64,000 bases of DNA. Source: Pseudomonas fragi (GTDB lineage: Bacteria; Pseudomonadota; Gammaproteobacteria; Pseudomonadales; Pseudomonadaceae). The notes beneath the pieces were generated by a model. That model worked only from the letters and a program-made list of their open reading frames with translations, was not told the origin of the DNA and ran no database searches. The DNA lies in contig NZ_NQKQ01000011.1 in NCBI RefSeq assembly GCF_002269505.1, positions 1 through 64,000 on the forward strand. The letters are read 5' to 3'. Shown here piece by piece: positions 42,817-52,410 of the stretch. The translations under genes and the position numbers were made by a program. Position 1 is the first letter of the stretch; the number at the start of each line of letters is the position of its first letter.

Positions 42817-44193
42817 TTACATTTTTGGCATGCCGCCGCCGGGCATCATCGAGCCCATGCCGCGCATCATTTTGGCCATCCCACCTTTGGTGGAAAACTT
42901 TTTCATCATCTTTTGCATCTGCTTGTGCTGCTTGATCAAGCGACCGATGTCCTGCACCTGAGTACCGGAACCCATGGCAATCCGGCGTTTGCGCGAACCG
43001 CTGATCAGCTCAGGGTCGCGGCGCTCGGCCGGGGTCATGGAGTTGATGATGGCTTCCATCTGCTTGAACTGCTTTTCAGCTGCGCCCTGGGCATTGCCCA
43101 TTTGCGCCAGATTGACCCCACCCATGTTCGGCAGTTTGTCCATGAGGCCGCCAAGGCCGCCCATGTTCTTCATCTGTTGCAGTTGGTCGCGGAAGTCTTC
43201 GAGGTCGAAGCCTTTGCCTTTTTTAAGCTTTTTAGCCAGTTTGTCGGCTTTGTCTTTATCGAGGGTCTGTTCGGCCTGCTCGATAAGGCTGAGCACGTCG
43301 CCCATGCCGAGGATACGGGAGGCGATACGGTCCGGGTGGAACGGCTCGAGCGCATCGCTCTTCTCGCCCATACCGATGAACTTGATCGGCTTGCCGGTAA
43401 TGGCACGCACGGACAACGCGGCACCGCCACGGGCATCACCGTCGACCTTGGTCAGGATCACGCCGGTCAGCGGCAGGGCATCACCGAACGCTTTGGCGGT
43501 GTTGGCCGCATCCTGACCGGTCATGGCGTCGACGACAAACAGGGTTTCTGCAGGCTTGACAGCCGCATGCAGTTCCTGGATCTCGGCCATCATCTCGGCA
43601 TCGATATGCAGGCGACCTGCGGTATCGAGGATGACCACGTCGATGAACTTCAGCTTCGCTTCAGCAATGGCTGCGCGAGCGATGTCTACCGGCTTCTGGC
43701 TCAGGTCGGACGGGAAGAAGGTAACCCCGACTTCATTGGCCAGGGTTTCCAGCTGCTTGATCGCTGCCGGACGATAAACGTCGGCCGAGACCACCATCAC
43801 GGTTTTCTTTTTGCGCTCTTTAAGGAAGCGCGCCAGTTTGCCAGCGGTGGTGGTTTTACCCGCCCCCTGCAAACCGGCCATCAATACAACGGCTGGCGGC
43901 GTGACATTAAGGACCAGGTCCTCGTTGGCAGCACCCATCAAGCTTTCAAGCTCGGCCTGGACGATCTTCACAAACGCCTGGCCCGGCGTCAGGCTGCGGG
44001 ACACTTCAGTGCCTACAGCGCGCTCTTTGACCGCGTTGACGAAGTCTTTGACGACCGGCAACGCTACGTCGGCTTCCAGCAACGCCATGCGTACTTCACG
44101 CAGGGTGTCCTTGATATTGTCCTCGGTCAGCTTGGCCTTGCCGGTGACATGGCGCAGCGTCTGCGAGAGACGATCGGTTAAATTTTCAAACAT
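42817..44193 (-). CDS. ffh: signal recognition particle protein Ffh
   Basis: A 458-residue GTPase that with 4.5S RNA brings nascent membrane proteins to FtsY. The N domain is followed by the G domain (GLQGAGKTTTAGKLA near 106; DTAGRLHID; TKVDGDARGGAAL) and the methionine-rich M domain from about 325, ending MMPGGGMPKM. Start 44193 has AAAGGATCGC upstream; the longer frame to 44214 adds seven residues without a ribosome site. Confidence 0.97.
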   Translation of the reverse strand: MFENLTDRLSQTLRHVTGKAKLTEDNIKDTLREVRMALLEADVALPVVKDFVNAVKERAVGTEVSRSLTPGQAFVKIVQAELESLMGAANEDLVLNVTPPAVVLMAGLQGAGKTTTAGKLARFLKERKKKTVMVVSADVYRPAAIKQLETLANEVGVTFFPSDLSQKPVDIARAAIAEAKLKFIDVVILDTAGRLHIDAEMMAEIQELHAAVKPAETLFVVDAMTGQDAANTAKAFGDALPLTGVILTKVDGDARGGAALSVRAITGKPIKFIGMGEKSDALEPFHPDRIASRILGMGDVLSLIEQAEQTLDKDKADKLAKKLKKGKGFDLEDFRDQLQQMKNMGGLGGLMDKLPNMGGVNLAQMGNAQGAAEKQFKQMEAIINSMTPAERRDPELISGSRKRRIAMGSGTQVQDIGRLIKQHKQMQKMMKKFSTKGGMAKMMRGMGSMMPGGGMPKM

Positions 44194-44401
44194 GCGCGAT
44201 CCTTTCAGGCCCAAAGTAGACCGGGGTTATTGCGGCCCAGCCCGTGTAAAACTGATGCTCGGCGAGCCTGCGGCGTGGGCAGGTCGCGGATTATAGCGAA
44301 GACTGGCCGTGTCCGACACCATGCCGTCGGCTTATGTGGTCTTTCGTGTACAGGCGGTTGTATGCCAAACTCAGTCCTTTCGGGCTTGCCTAACAGGATT
44401 T

Positions 44402-45214
44402 ATGCTCCCCTTGTCACCCAGCTTGCTACCCAGCCTCGCCGCCGCCTGCTTGTATGCCGCTGCGACCTTCTATCAGGGCTCTTGCCTGCGCCAAGGCGCA
44501 AAGGCAAACAAACGCCTGTTGGTGACGCTCGGCATTCTTGCCGTGCTCGCCCACGCCGCCAGCCTGTTTACCCACCTGATGACGCCTGCCGGCCTCGAAC
44601 TGGACTTTTTCAGTGCGGCCAGCCTGATTGCCGTGGCCGTAATCACCGTGACCCTGGTGGCCTGCGCACGCATCCCGGTCGAGAACCTGCTGCTGCTTTT
44701 ATATCCGCTGGGCATGTTGACGGTGCTGCTGTCCGAATTCGCCCCACCCGGCACGGTCCAGGTCATTAATGAAGAACCGGGCATTCTCGCGCACATCCTG
44801 CTGTCGATCCTGGCCTACGGCATGTTCACCATTGCGGTGTTCCAGGCGCTGCTGCTGTCGCTGCAGAACTATCAGCTCAAGCACAAGCACCCCAAGGGCC
44901 TGATCAAGAACTTCCCGCCACTGCAAACCATGGAAAGCCTGCTGTTCGGCTTCCTCTGGGCCGGCTGGTCGCTGCTTTCGCTGTCCTTGATTTCCGGCTG
45001 GCTGTTCCTGGGCAATCTGTTCGCCCAGCATCTGGTGCATAAAACCCTGCTGGCCTGCCTGGCATGGATCGTATTCAGCGTGTTGCTGTGGGGCCGTCAC
45101 CACCTCGGCTGGCGCGGCCACAAGGCCATCCGCTGGACCTTTGCCGGTTTTTGCCTGTTGATGCTGGCCTACTTTGGCAGCAAGCTGGTTCGTGAATACA
45201 TTCTGCATATCTGA
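44402..45214 (+). CDS. CcsA-like inner membrane protein YpjD
   Basis: A 270-residue membrane protein with about eight spans, similar to cytochrome c assembly proteins of the CcsA/CcmC type. HILLSILAYGMFTIAVFQALLL is the conserved segment with His, and LVHKTLLACLAWIVF the second. It lies divergently from ffh and 12 bp before a CorC/HlyC gene, as ypjD and yfjD neighbour ffh in E. coli. The start at 44402 is the first sensible ATG; the frame upstream is outside the family's N-terminus. Function unresolved. Confidence 0.87.
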   Translation: MLPLSPSLLPSLAAACLYAAATFYQGSCLRQGAKANKRLLVTLGILAVLAHAASLFTHLMTPAGLELDFFSAASLIAVAVITVTLVACARIPVENLLLLLYPLGMLTVLLSEFAPPGTVQVINEEPGILAHILLSILAYGMFTIAVFQALLLSLQNYQLKHKHPKGLIKNFPPLQTMESLLFGFLWAGWSLLSLSLISGWLFLGNLFAQHLVHKTLLACLAWIVFSVLLWGRHHLGWRGHKAIRWTFAGFCLLMLAYFGSKLVREYILHI

Positions 45215-45226
45215 CGGGCGATAATT

Positions 45227-46105
45227 ATGGATAGCTTGCCCCCCGGGCCGATTCTGGCGGCCTCGGCACTGTTGATTGCTGGAGCCGGGATGCTTGTCGG
45301 CTATTTACTGGGCAAGCGCGGCGCTGGCGCAAGGCGCGCACAAGCCCAGCAGCCGCGCGAAGAACTGCCCCAGCAGCAGGACGAGCAATCCAGCAGCCGC
45401 ACGCCATTGCTGTCCGGCATTCATGCGCTGGACAACATCACGGTCAACGACATCCTGATCCCGCGCAGCGAAGTCGAGGGCGTGAACCTCGACGACCCGA
45501 TCGACGAACTGATCGAACAGCTGCGCCAGACCACGCGTACGCGCCTGCCGGTGTTTCACAACGACATCAACCAGGTCGAAGCCATCCTCAACACCCGTCA
45601 CATTCAACACATGCTGCCGGACGCCAGCCTGACCAAAGAGGCATTGCTGGCCGTTTGTCACGAGCCTTACTTCATTCCCGAAAGCACCCCGCTGCAATTG
45701 CAACTGCTGAACTTCCACAAGCAGCAGCGCAGGCTGGGCGTGGTGGTCGATGAATATGGCGAAGTCCTGGGTATCGTGACCCTCGAAGACATCCTCGAAG
45801 AAATCGTGGGCGAGTTCGAAGACGAGCAAAACATCGACAACCCGCACATCGACCCTCTGCCTGACGGCCGCTATGTGGTCGATGGTGCCGCCTCCATTCG
45901 CGAGTTGAACAAGGCTCTGGGTTGGCACCTGCCCTGCGACGGCCCAAAAACCCTCAACGGCCTGGTCACCGAAGCGCTGGAAACCATCCCCGAAACCACC
46001 GTGTGCCTGAAAATCGGCGGTTATCGCCTGGAGATCCTCCAGACCGAAGAAAACCGCGTCAGCCGCGTGCTTATCTGGCACAACAGCGTCAAGCCCGCGG
46101 TTTAA
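45227..46105 (+). CDS. CorC/HlyC-family protein lacking the CNNM membrane domain
   Basis: A 292-residue protein with one hydrophobic segment (about 8-28), a polar Gln/Arg-rich linker to about 65, two CBS domains (VNDILIPRSEVEG; VVDEYGEVLGIVTLEDILEEIVGEFED, shown in parts) and the CorC_HlyC transporter-associated domain at the end. Family members at this locus (YfjD/CorB) usually run to about 410-430 residues with a four-span DUF21/CNNM domain before the CBS pair. Here nothing of it remains, and the gene starts only 12 bp after ypjD, so the loss is in frame. It could be a soluble-type regulator or a deletion product. The family length comparison is from memory. Confidence 0.85.
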   Translation: MDSLPPGPILAASALLIAGAGMLVGYLLGKRGAGARRAQAQQPREELPQQQDEQSSSRTPLLSGIHALDNITVNDILIPRSEVEGVNLDDPIDELIEQLRQTTRTRLPVFHNDINQVEAILNTRHIQHMLPDASLTKEALLAVCHEPYFIPESTPLQLQLLNFHKQQRRLGVVVDEYGEVLGIVTLEDILEEIVGEFEDEQNIDNPHIDPLPDGRYVVDGAASIRELNKALGWHLPCDGPKTLNGLVTEALETIPETTVCLKIGGYRLEILQTEENRVSRVLIWHNSVKPAV

Positions 46106-46120
46106 TCGCCGCGTAAGGCC

Positions 46121-46150
46121 TTGTTACATTTGAACGGGCCTCCCTATAAT
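46121..46150 (+). promoter_or_regulatory. sigma70 promoter of MHS transporter gene
   Basis: TTGTTA (46121-46126) and the consensus TATAAT (46145-46150) are 18 bp apart. Transcription would begin near 46157 and give a leader of about 205 nt. Confidence 0.7.
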
Positions 46151-46156
46151 CTTCCT

Positions 46157-46363
46157 CGCTTACCCAAGCCTCGCCGACACGCGTGTTACCCGCACCCTAC
46201 GCTGTCGGCGCGTTGCTTTACGCAGTACCTGCGTACGTTCCCATCCTGAACTGCGCTTGCACCCTGTTATCCCTCAGGGCCAACGACCATAAAAATTGCT
46301 CGCCACGTCACGCCGCAAAGGCGGACATCGGCCACAGAGCTCATAACTGTCAGGGATATACGC
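46157..46363 (+). other. long structured 5' leader
   Basis: The segment from the promoter to the transporter ATG has CGCCGACA (46172-46179) paired with TGTCGGCG (46203-46210), and TACGCAG/CTGCGTA around TAC (46219-46235). A purine-poor stretch follows. It does not match a riboswitch consensus I know. An open frame at 46183-46386 runs through it but has no ribosome site and no recognisable product. Confidence 0.4.
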
Positions 46364-47680
46364 ATGACCTCCAGCACAACCTATAGCGAAGCTACGCCCG
46401 ACAAGCCGGTCAACTCCGCCACCCGCGTTGCCACGGCCAGCTTTATCGGCACGGCCATCGAGTTCTACGACTTTTACGTGTATGCCACCGCCGCAGCACT
46501 GGTCATTGGCCCGGTATTTTTCCCGCAAACCTCCGGCACGGCGCAGATGCTGTCGGCGTTTCTGACCTTCGGCATCGCCTTTCTCGCCCGCCCGTTGGGC
46601 TCATTCCTGTTTGGCCACTTCGGTGACCGTATCGGGCGCAAATCCACCCTGGTCGCCTCCCTGCTATTGATGGGCGTGTGTACCACGCTGATCGGCGTGC
46701 TGCCGGGTTACGCCACGATTGGCGCCTGGGCCCCGATCCTGCTCTGCGTGCTGCGCTTCGGCCAGGGCCTGGGGCTGGGCGGGGAATGGGGCGGCGCGGC
46801 ATTGCTGGCCACCGAAAACGCCCCCAAGGGCAAGCGCGCCTGGTATGGCATGTTCCCGCAACTGGGGCCTTCGATCGGCTTTCTGGCGGCCAACGGCCTG
46901 TTTCTGATTCTGGCCATGAGCCTGAGCGATGAGCAGTTCCGCTCATGGGGCTGGCGTATTCCTTTCCTGCTCAGTGCAGCACTGGTAATGGTCGGCCTGT
47001 ATGTACGCCTGAAACTGGAAGAGACCCCCGTCTTCGCCAAGGCCGTGGCGCAACACGAACGGGTGAAGATGCCGATAGTCGAGCTGTTCAGCCAATACTG
47101 GGCGCCGATGCTGTTGGGCGCGGCCTCGATGGTAGTGTGTTATGCGCTGTTCTATATCTCGACGGTATTTTCGCTGAGCTATGGCGTGTCCACGCTGGGC
47201 TATACCCGCGAAACCTTCCTCGGCCTGCTGTGTTTTGCCGTGCTGTTCATGGCGGCGGCCACTCCGCTTTCGGCCTGGGCCAGCGACCGTTATGGGCGTA
47301 AACCTGTGCTGATTGTCGGCGGCGTGCTGGCGATTTTGTCAGGCTTTTTGATGGAACCCCTGCTCACCCACGGAACCACCTGGGGAGTGGCGCTGTTTCT
47401 GTGCATTGAGCTGTTCCTGATGGGGGTGACATTCGCCCCGATGGGCGCCCTGCTGCCGGAACTGTTCCCGACCCGCGTGCGCTACACCGGTGCATCGGCC
47501 GCATACAACCTGGGCGGGATTGTCGGCGCATCGGCGGCACCGTTCTTTGCCCAGAAACTGGTAAGCATGGGTGGCTTGAGCTGGGTCGGCGGGTACGTGT
47601 CGGGCGCAGCGATTCTCAGCCTGATAGCCGTGCTGTGCCTGAAGGAAACGAAAGAGGCTGACCTGAACAAGGTGGCTTGA
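46364..47680 (+). CDS. MFS transporter, metabolite:H+ symporter (MHS) family
   Basis: A 438-residue inner-membrane symporter with 12 spans. GTAIEFYDFYVYATAAAL in span 1 and GHFGDRIGRKSTL between spans 2 and 3 are the MHS signatures shared with KgtP, ProP and ShiA. The substrate, probably a small organic acid or betaine, cannot be told. CAGGGATATACGC precedes the ATG. It has its own promoter and a long leader. Confidence 0.9.
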   Translation: MTSSTTYSEATPDKPVNSATRVATASFIGTAIEFYDFYVYATAAALVIGPVFFPQTSGTAQMLSAFLTFGIAFLARPLGSFLFGHFGDRIGRKSTLVASLLLMGVCTTLIGVLPGYATIGAWAPILLCVLRFGQGLGLGGEWGGAALLATENAPKGKRAWYGMFPQLGPSIGFLAANGLFLILAMSLSDEQFRSWGWRIPFLLSAALVMVGLYVRLKLEETPVFAKAVAQHERVKMPIVELFSQYWAPMLLGAASMVVCYALFYISTVFSLSYGVSTLGYTRETFLGLLCFAVLFMAAATPLSAWASDRYGRKPVLIVGGVLAILSGFLMEPLLTHGTTWGVALFLCIELFLMGVTFAPMGALLPELFPTRVRYTGASAAYNLGGIVGASAAPFFAQKLVSMGGLSWVGGYVSGAAILSLIAVLCLKETKEADLNKVA

Positions 47681-47694
47681 TCGGCGCAGAAAAT

Positions 47695-47777
47695 CCGTAG
47701 TCGCTGCCGAGGTACGAAGGCTGCGAGCTCTTAAAGTTCAAAAGCTCGCAGCCTTCGTACCTCGGCAGCGACTACGG
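47695..47777. repeat. perfect 35-bp palindromic repeat (REP-type)
   Basis: Arms at 47695-47729 and 47743-47777 are exact reverse complements over 35 bp, with a 13-nt loop. They contain the same TAGTCGCTGCCGA and GAAGGCTGCGAG words as the repeats at 1433 and 4152. It lies between the convergent MHS transporter and purT and can form a strong terminator-like stem for both. Confidence 0.9.
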
Positions 47778-47788
47778 GTTGTTATTTT

Positions 47789-48970
47789 TTACAGCTCTAC
47801 AACTACCGCCTTGGCAGCGCGGGTGGCTTTGGCGCGAGCGGCTTCGATCGACTCGTCACGCGCCAGGGCCACGCCCATACGGCGCTGGCCATTCACCTCT
47901 GGCTTGCCGAACAGGCGCAAAGCCGTGTCCGGCTCGCTCAGGGCTGCACCCAGGTTGGAGAAGGCGGTCTGGGTCGACTGCCCCTCCACCAGAATCACCG
48001 CCGAGGCCGATGGCCCGAACTGACGGATCAACGGAATCGGCAAGCCGAGAATCGCCCGAGCATGCAGCGCGAACTGCGACAAATCCTGGGAAATCAGGGT
48101 CACCAGACCGGTATCGTGGGGGCGCGGCGATACTTCGCTGAACCACACTTGATCACCCTTGATAAACAGCTCAACGCCAAACAAGCCACGACCACCCAGC
48201 GCCTCGGTAACCGCCCTGGCCACACGTTCGGACTCGGCCAGAGCAATCGGGCTCATGGCCTGCGGCTGCCAGGACTCCTGATAGTCGCCCTTCTCCTGAC
48301 GGTGACCGACCGGCGCGCAGAACTTGGTACCGCCAACATGACGCACGGTCAGCAGGGTGATTTCATAGTCAAAGTCGATAAAGCCTTCAACGATGACCCG
48401 GCCCTTCCCTGCACGGCCACCCTCCTGCGCGTAGCCCCAGGCAGCCTTTACATCATCGGCACTGCGCAGAAGGCTCTGGCCCTTGCCCGACGAACTCATT
48501 ACCGGCTTGACCACACACGGAAAGCCCAGGTCCAGCACGGCAGCGCTGTAGTCTTCGAAGGTGTCGGCAAAGTGGTACGGCGAAGTCGGCAGGTCCAGTT
48601 CTTCGGCCGCCAGACGACGAATGCCTTCGCGGTTCATGGTCAGTGACGTGGCACGTGCGGTCGGAATGACGGTGAAACCTTCAGCTTCCAGCTCAACCAG
48701 CGTCGCAGTGGCGATGGCTTCGATTTCCGGGACGATGAAGTGCGGCTTTTCGGCTTCGATCACGGCGCGCAGGGCAGCGCCATCGAGCATGTTGATCACA
48801 TGGCTGCGATGGGCAACCTGCATGGCCGGTGCATTGGCGTAGCGATCAACGGCGATCACTTCGACCCCCAGACGCTGCAGTTCGATGACAACTTCTTTGC
48901 CCAGCTCGCCGCAGCCACACAGCAATACGCGGGTCGCAGTCGGCGACAGTGGAGTTCCGATACGGGTCAT
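47789..48970 (-). CDS. purT: formate-dependent phosphoribosylglycinamide formyltransferase
   Basis: A 393-residue ATP-grasp enzyme that formylates GAR with formate and ATP in purine synthesis. [21 protein letters not shown] opens the nucleotide-binding part; [12 protein letters not shown] is the ATP-grasp loop; [19 protein letters not shown] is the PurT closing motif. Formate released by a GTP cyclohydrolase could feed it, but no linkage is implied. Confidence 0.96.
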   Translation of the reverse strand: MTRIGTPLSPTATRVLLCGCGELGKEVVIELQRLGVEVIAVDRYANAPAMQVAHRSHVINMLDGAALRAVIEAEKPHFIVPEIEAIATATLVELEAEGFTVIPTARATSLTMNREGIRRLAAEELDLPTSPYHFADTFEDYSAAVLDLGFPCVVKPVMSSSGKGQSLLRSADDVKAAWGYAQEGGRAGKGRVIVEGFIDFDYEITLLTVRHVGGTKFCAPVGHRQEKGDYQESWQPQAMSPIALAESERVARAVTEALGGRGLFGVELFIKGDQVWFSEVSPRPHDTGLVTLISQDLSQFALHARAILGLPIPLIRQFGPSASAVILVEGQSTQTAFSNLGAALSEPDTALRLFGKPEVNGQRRMGVALARDESIEAARAKATRAAKAVVVEL

Positions 48971-49056
48971 TTCAGGTCCTCAAGGAAACAAATCATCGAA
49001 GGCACTGACCAAGCCAGCGCCTGCAGGGGGGATACAAAGGCCGGCATTTTACATGA

Positions 49057-49518
49057 CTAGACCGCGGCTTTGCGCAAACGCCAGGCCATTGCCAGCCATA
49101 CACAGGTGACGCCGGCGAATTTCGAGGCCATGGCGATAATGATCACGCCAGGGGTAAAAGCATCAATCATGCCGAAGAAGATAAAGGTATCGATCGGGAT
49201 GCTCAGCGCAGAGCTGATCCACAAGCGATCATGCAGCGGTCGTTTGGTGATGCTGAACACCAGCCAGTCGATGCATTCGGAAACGGCAAACGCCGTGGCA
49301 CTGGCCAGGGCAATCGAGGGGTCTGAGGTGATATACGACAGCACCAGCGCAGCCAGCATGGCCAGCAGAGCACCGTGGCCGAAGCGGGTTTGCACCATGT
49401 CGCGCAACACAAAGACCAGGCCGCCCCAGGCCGACCAGATGATGTCCAGATGTGGCGCCGTGGAAAACGCGAAGTTGATCAGCACGACGCTGGCGATATA
49501 AGCAATTAGAAACAGCAT
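49057..49518 (-). CDS. VUT-family transporter (queuosine-precursor type)
   Basis: A 153-residue membrane protein with about five to six spans, resembling the VUT/YhhQ family of queuosine precursor transporters. GGLVFVLRDMVQTRFG and SECIDWLVFSITKRP are typical stretches. Start ATG 49518 gives MLFLIAYIASVV; a GTG at 49533 is possible but has no spacer from GAG. The preQ0/preQ1 link is a family-level inference. Confidence 0.78.
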   Translation of the reverse strand: MLFLIAYIASVVLINFAFSTAPHLDIIWSAWGGLVFVLRDMVQTRFGHGALLAMLAALVLSYITSDPSIALASATAFAVSECIDWLVFSITKRPLHDRLWISSALSIPIDTFIFFGMIDAFTPGVIIIAMASKFAGVTCVWLAMAWRLRKAAV

Positions 49519-49582
49519 GGCAGCGGGCGACACCTCTAAATAAGGCGCACAGGGTACTTGAAGGACGTGCGCCAGGCCAAGA

Positions 49583-49683
49583 GCCCCTCACCCCAGCCCT
49601 CTCCCGGAGGGAGAGGGGGCCTTTTTGTGGTGATCGCAGATTCGCGTGCAGTCAGTCTCCACTCCCTCCGGGAGAGGACGTTC
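49583..49683. repeat. GC-rich palindromic intergenic repeat, inverted copy
   Basis: CCCTCACCCCAGCCCTCTCCC followed by GGAGGGAGAGGG forms a hairpin at 49597-49617, and CTCCCTCCGGGAGAGG ends the element. It is the reverse-orientation counterpart of the repeat at 81-178 and lies between DUF1289 and the VUT gene. Confidence 0.7.
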
Positions 49684-49893
49684 TCAGGCTTTAGAACCCA
49701 ACATCCACACCACTCCACTGGCTTTGGCCCGCTCATGGCACAGCACCAGCACGTCGCGGCGTTCCGGGTTGGTCATGCGGTTCCAGCGGGTAATTTCCGC
49801 CACAGTACGCTGGCAGCCACTGCACACATCGTCGTCGTCCAGCGCGCAAATATTCACGCAGGGCGAGGCAACCTGGCGCTCTGCTTCTGTCAT
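49684..49893 (-). CDS. DUF1289 small cysteine-rich protein
   Basis: A 69-residue protein with the DUF1289 pattern [21 protein letters not shown], four cysteines that probably bind a metal, and IxxW.xM ([13 protein letters not shown]). Function unknown. It starts inside the carbonic anhydrase stop (4-bp overlap), so the two are co-translated. Confidence 0.9.
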   Translation of the reverse strand: MTEAERQVASPCVNICALDDDDVCSGCQRTVAEITRWNRMTNPERRDVLVLCHERAKASGVVWMLGSKA

Positions 49894-50414
49894 TGCTCTT
49901 GCACCTTGAGGTCACGGGCATAACGCTGGCCGTTCTTGACGTAGTGGGCCGCGCTGGCCTCCAGCAACTTTTTCTGTTCATCGGTGAGGTCGCGCACCAC
50001 TTTGCCCGGCGAGCCCATGACCAGCGAACCGTCCGGAATCTCCTTGCCCTCGCCAATCAGCGAGTTGGCGCCGATGATGCAATGCTTGCCGATTTTGGCG
50101 CCGTTGAGGATCACCGCATTGATACCGATCAGGCTGTAATCGCCTACCGTACAGCCATGCAGCATGGCGTTATGGCCAATGGTCACGCCGGTGCCGAGGG
50201 TCAGCGGGTAACCCATGTCGGTATGCATCACCGCGCCATCCTGCACATTGCTGTACTTGCCAATCAGGATCAGTTCGTTATCGCCGCGCAACACGGCGTT
50301 AAACCAGACACTGGCACCCTCCTCCAGCCGCACCTTGCCAATAAGGGTGGCGGTGGGCGCGGTCCAGCTGTCGGGATGGGTTTCGACGAGCGAATCACCC
50401 AGGCTGTATTTCAT
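49890..50414 (-). CDS. gamma-class carbonic anhydrase-like protein
   Basis: A 174-residue left-handed beta-helix protein of the YrdA/PaaY group. The zinc histidines are visible in VMHTDMG and [10 protein letters not shown], and hexapeptide repeats run from about 20 to 125 ([11 protein letters not shown]...). Likely a trimer in the cytoplasm; catalytic activity is not certain for this group. Confidence 0.9.
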   Translation of the reverse strand: MKYSLGDSLVETHPDSWTAPTATLIGKVRLEEGASVWFNAVLRGDNELILIGKYSNVQDGAVMHTDMGYPLTLGTGVTIGHNAMLHGCTVGDYSLIGINAVILNGAKIGKHCIIGANSLIGEGKEIPDGSLVMGSPGKVVRDLTDEQKKLLEASAAHYVKNGQRYARDLKVQEQ

Positions 50415-50455
50415 GCTGATGTCCTCAAGGCAGGCGTGGCCGTCTGCTGACGGCT

Positions 50456-51058
50456 CTAAATTGGAATGGAACGTTCGGGCGGGGTATGCAGGTTGATGTT
50501 GACGTCGTCATAGAGCAGGTTCATCAGCTCCACGATCATGATTGCCGTCAGCCCCCAGATTTTGTACACACCAAAACGGTAGCTCGGCACGTACCAGCTA
50601 CGGCCCTGGTAGTCGATGCGATGAGTGTGCTCACGCGGGTCCTGGCGGAAGAACTCCAGCGGCACGCTAAATACCGCGGCGATTTCGGCGTCATTGGCCA
50701 GATATTCAACGTAATCCGGGACCAGACCGACATAAGGAGTGACGCGAATACCGTGCAACGAGATCAAGGGGCTCAGCGGCCCGATCACCTCGACCAGCCC
50801 CGGCGGCAAGCCGATTTCTTCTTGCGCCTCACGAAGCGCGGTGAACACCAGGTCGGGGTCTTCCGGGTCGCGGCGCCCGCCCGGAAAAGCCACTTCACCA
50901 CCGTGGGTCGACAACCCGCTGGCACGCAGGGTCAGAATCAGTTCAGGCTCAGAACTGCGCGTCACCGGCAACAACACCGCAGCTTCCGGGAAATTCCGTT
51001 CTGTTTCCAGCGTCCGTGGGGTATAGCGGCTCACACGGCCAAGCAGCTCGTCCAGCAT
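50456..51058 (-). CDS. CoA pyrophosphatase, Nudix (NudL-like)
   Basis: A 200-residue Nudix hydrolase that probably splits CoA into 4'-phosphopantetheine and ADP. The Nudix box is [19 protein letters not shown] and continues [25 protein letters not shown] before it is the NudL/YeaB opening. Divergent from the neighbouring Nudix gene. Confidence 0.9.
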   Translation of the reverse strand: MLDELLGRVSRYTPRTLETERNFPEAAVLLPVTRSSEPELILTLRASGLSTHGGEVAFPGGRRDPEDPDLVFTALREAQEEIGLPPGLVEVIGPLSPLISLHGIRVTPYVGLVPDYVEYLANDAEIAAVFSVPLEFFRQDPREHTHRIDYQGRSWYVPSYRFGVYKIWGLTAIMIVELMNLLYDDVNINLHTPPERSIPI

Positions 51059-51202
51059 AGGTCATCTCGATCCGTCACTTATCGGGCATCATGCACCAAA
51101 TCGTACCGGGCACCCAAGTCCTACAGTGTCGCAGCCCGCCATGCCGCACTTGCCGCGAGCCCGTCTCAGCCCCAAGATAGGCAACGAGCCAGAGACCACA
51201 GC

Positions 51203-51760
51203 ATGAAATTTTGCAGCCAGTGCGGCCATTCCGTCAGCCAGCATATCCCGCAAGGCGATTCACGCCTGCGCTATGTCTGCGACCACTGCCAGACCGTTCA
51301 TTATCAAAACCCCAATATCGTCGCCGGTTGCGTGCCTGTGTGGGGCACGCAAGTACTGCTGTGCCGTCGCGCCATCGAACCGCGCAAAGGCTTCTGGACA
51401 CTGCCCGCAGGCTTTATGGAGAACGGCGAGACAGTCGAGAACGCGGCCCGACGCGAAACCCTGGAAGAAGCCTGTGCCGTGGTCGAAAACCTGGCCATCT
51501 ACACCTTGATCGATGTGCCGCATATCAATCAGGTGCATATTTTCTACCGCGCCGACCTGCTGGGCCCGAACTTCGCAGCCGGTGAAGAGAGCCTTGAAGT
51601 GCGCCTGTTTGAAGAAGCCGACATCCCTTGGTCAGAGCTGGCTTTCCGCACGGTCAGCCGTACCTTAGAATGCTTCTTCGCTGACCGCCCGGGCACTTTC
51701 TACCCCGTGCGCAGCGAGGCTGTAGCGCCGCTGGCCAGCCTGAACAAACCCCAAAAATAA
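51203..51760 (+). CDS. Nudix hydrolase with zinc ribbon
   Basis: A 185-residue protein. The N-terminal zinc ribbon has FCSQCG and VCDHCQ; the Nudix box is GFMENGETVENAARRETLEE with the usual Gly near the end replaced by Cys (EACAV). It resembles the NudC-type small Nudix proteins; the substrate is unknown. Start 51203 is fixed by the first zinc-ribbon cysteine; the frame runs upstream without coding character. Confidence 0.88.
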   Translation: MKFCSQCGHSVSQHIPQGDSRLRYVCDHCQTVHYQNPNIVAGCVPVWGTQVLLCRRAIEPRKGFWTLPAGFMENGETVENAARRETLEEACAVVENLAIYTLIDVPHINQVHIFYRADLLGPNFAAGEESLEVRLFEEADIPWSELAFRTVSRTLECFFADRPGTFYPVRSEAVAPLASLNKPQK

Positions 51761-51795
51761 TGCTGCTCGCCTTGTAACTCAGGAATGCCCCTCTA

Positions 51796-52362
51796 ATGCG
51801 TTGGTTGCTCGCTGCTCTTTGCCTGTCCTTTGCCGTTATCTGCCAGGCTTCTGTTGTCATAACCGTAAACGGCAAACCCGTTGATAAAAATCAGGTCCTC
51901 AAGCCCGCTCCGTCGTCGGAACCGGTTCGTGCGGGGCAAACTATCGACAAGGTGCTGGTCATCAAGTCTGCCCGCAAACTGGAGCTGATCAGCAACGGCA
52001 AGCCCATCAAGATCTACCGCATCTCCCTGGGCAAACAACCCAGGGGCCCAAAAATGCGCGAAGGGGACAAACGCACCCCCGAGGGCATCTACTGGGTCGA
52101 CTGGCGCAAAAAAAGCGACAAGTTCAATCTGGCGATGCACATCAACTACCCCAATATCAGCGACGCGGCCACCGCCCGGCGTGAAGGCGTCAACCCGGGT
52201 TCGATGATCATGATCCACGGCACGCCGGACAGCGAAGACAACCCCGAAGAGTTGTTCCACACCCTGGACTGGACCGATGGTTGCATCGCGATGAAAAACC
52301 ACGAAATGCGCGAAGTCTGGAGCCTGGTTCCAGACGGCACGATGGTTGAAATCCGCCCCTGA
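51796..52362 (+). CDS. L,D-transpeptidase (YkuD family), exported
   Basis: A 188-residue periplasmic enzyme that makes 3-3 peptidoglycan cross-links or attaches proteins. Signal peptide 1-18 (ending CQAS). The catalytic site is HGTPDS with His and DWTDGCIAMKN with Cys. It is 35 bp after the Nudix gene on the same strand. Confidence 0.92.
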   Translation: MRWLLAALCLSFAVICQASVVITVNGKPVDKNQVLKPAPSSEPVRAGQTIDKVLVIKSARKLELISNGKPIKIYRISLGKQPRGPKMREGDKRTPEGIYWVDWRKKSDKFNLAMHINYPNISDAATARREGVNPGSMIMIHGTPDSEDNPEELFHTLDWTDGCIAMKNHEMREVWSLVPDGTMVEIRP

Positions 52363-52410
52363 GCAAAAATAAATTCCAGCCGCCGTACCAGCATCCTCAC
52401 CCCTGCACAC

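Noticed and set aside
46183..46386. 67-residue leader peptide before the MHS transporter
   Set aside because: No Shine-Dalgarno, no recognisable run of codons for attenuation, and it overlaps the transporter start in another frame.
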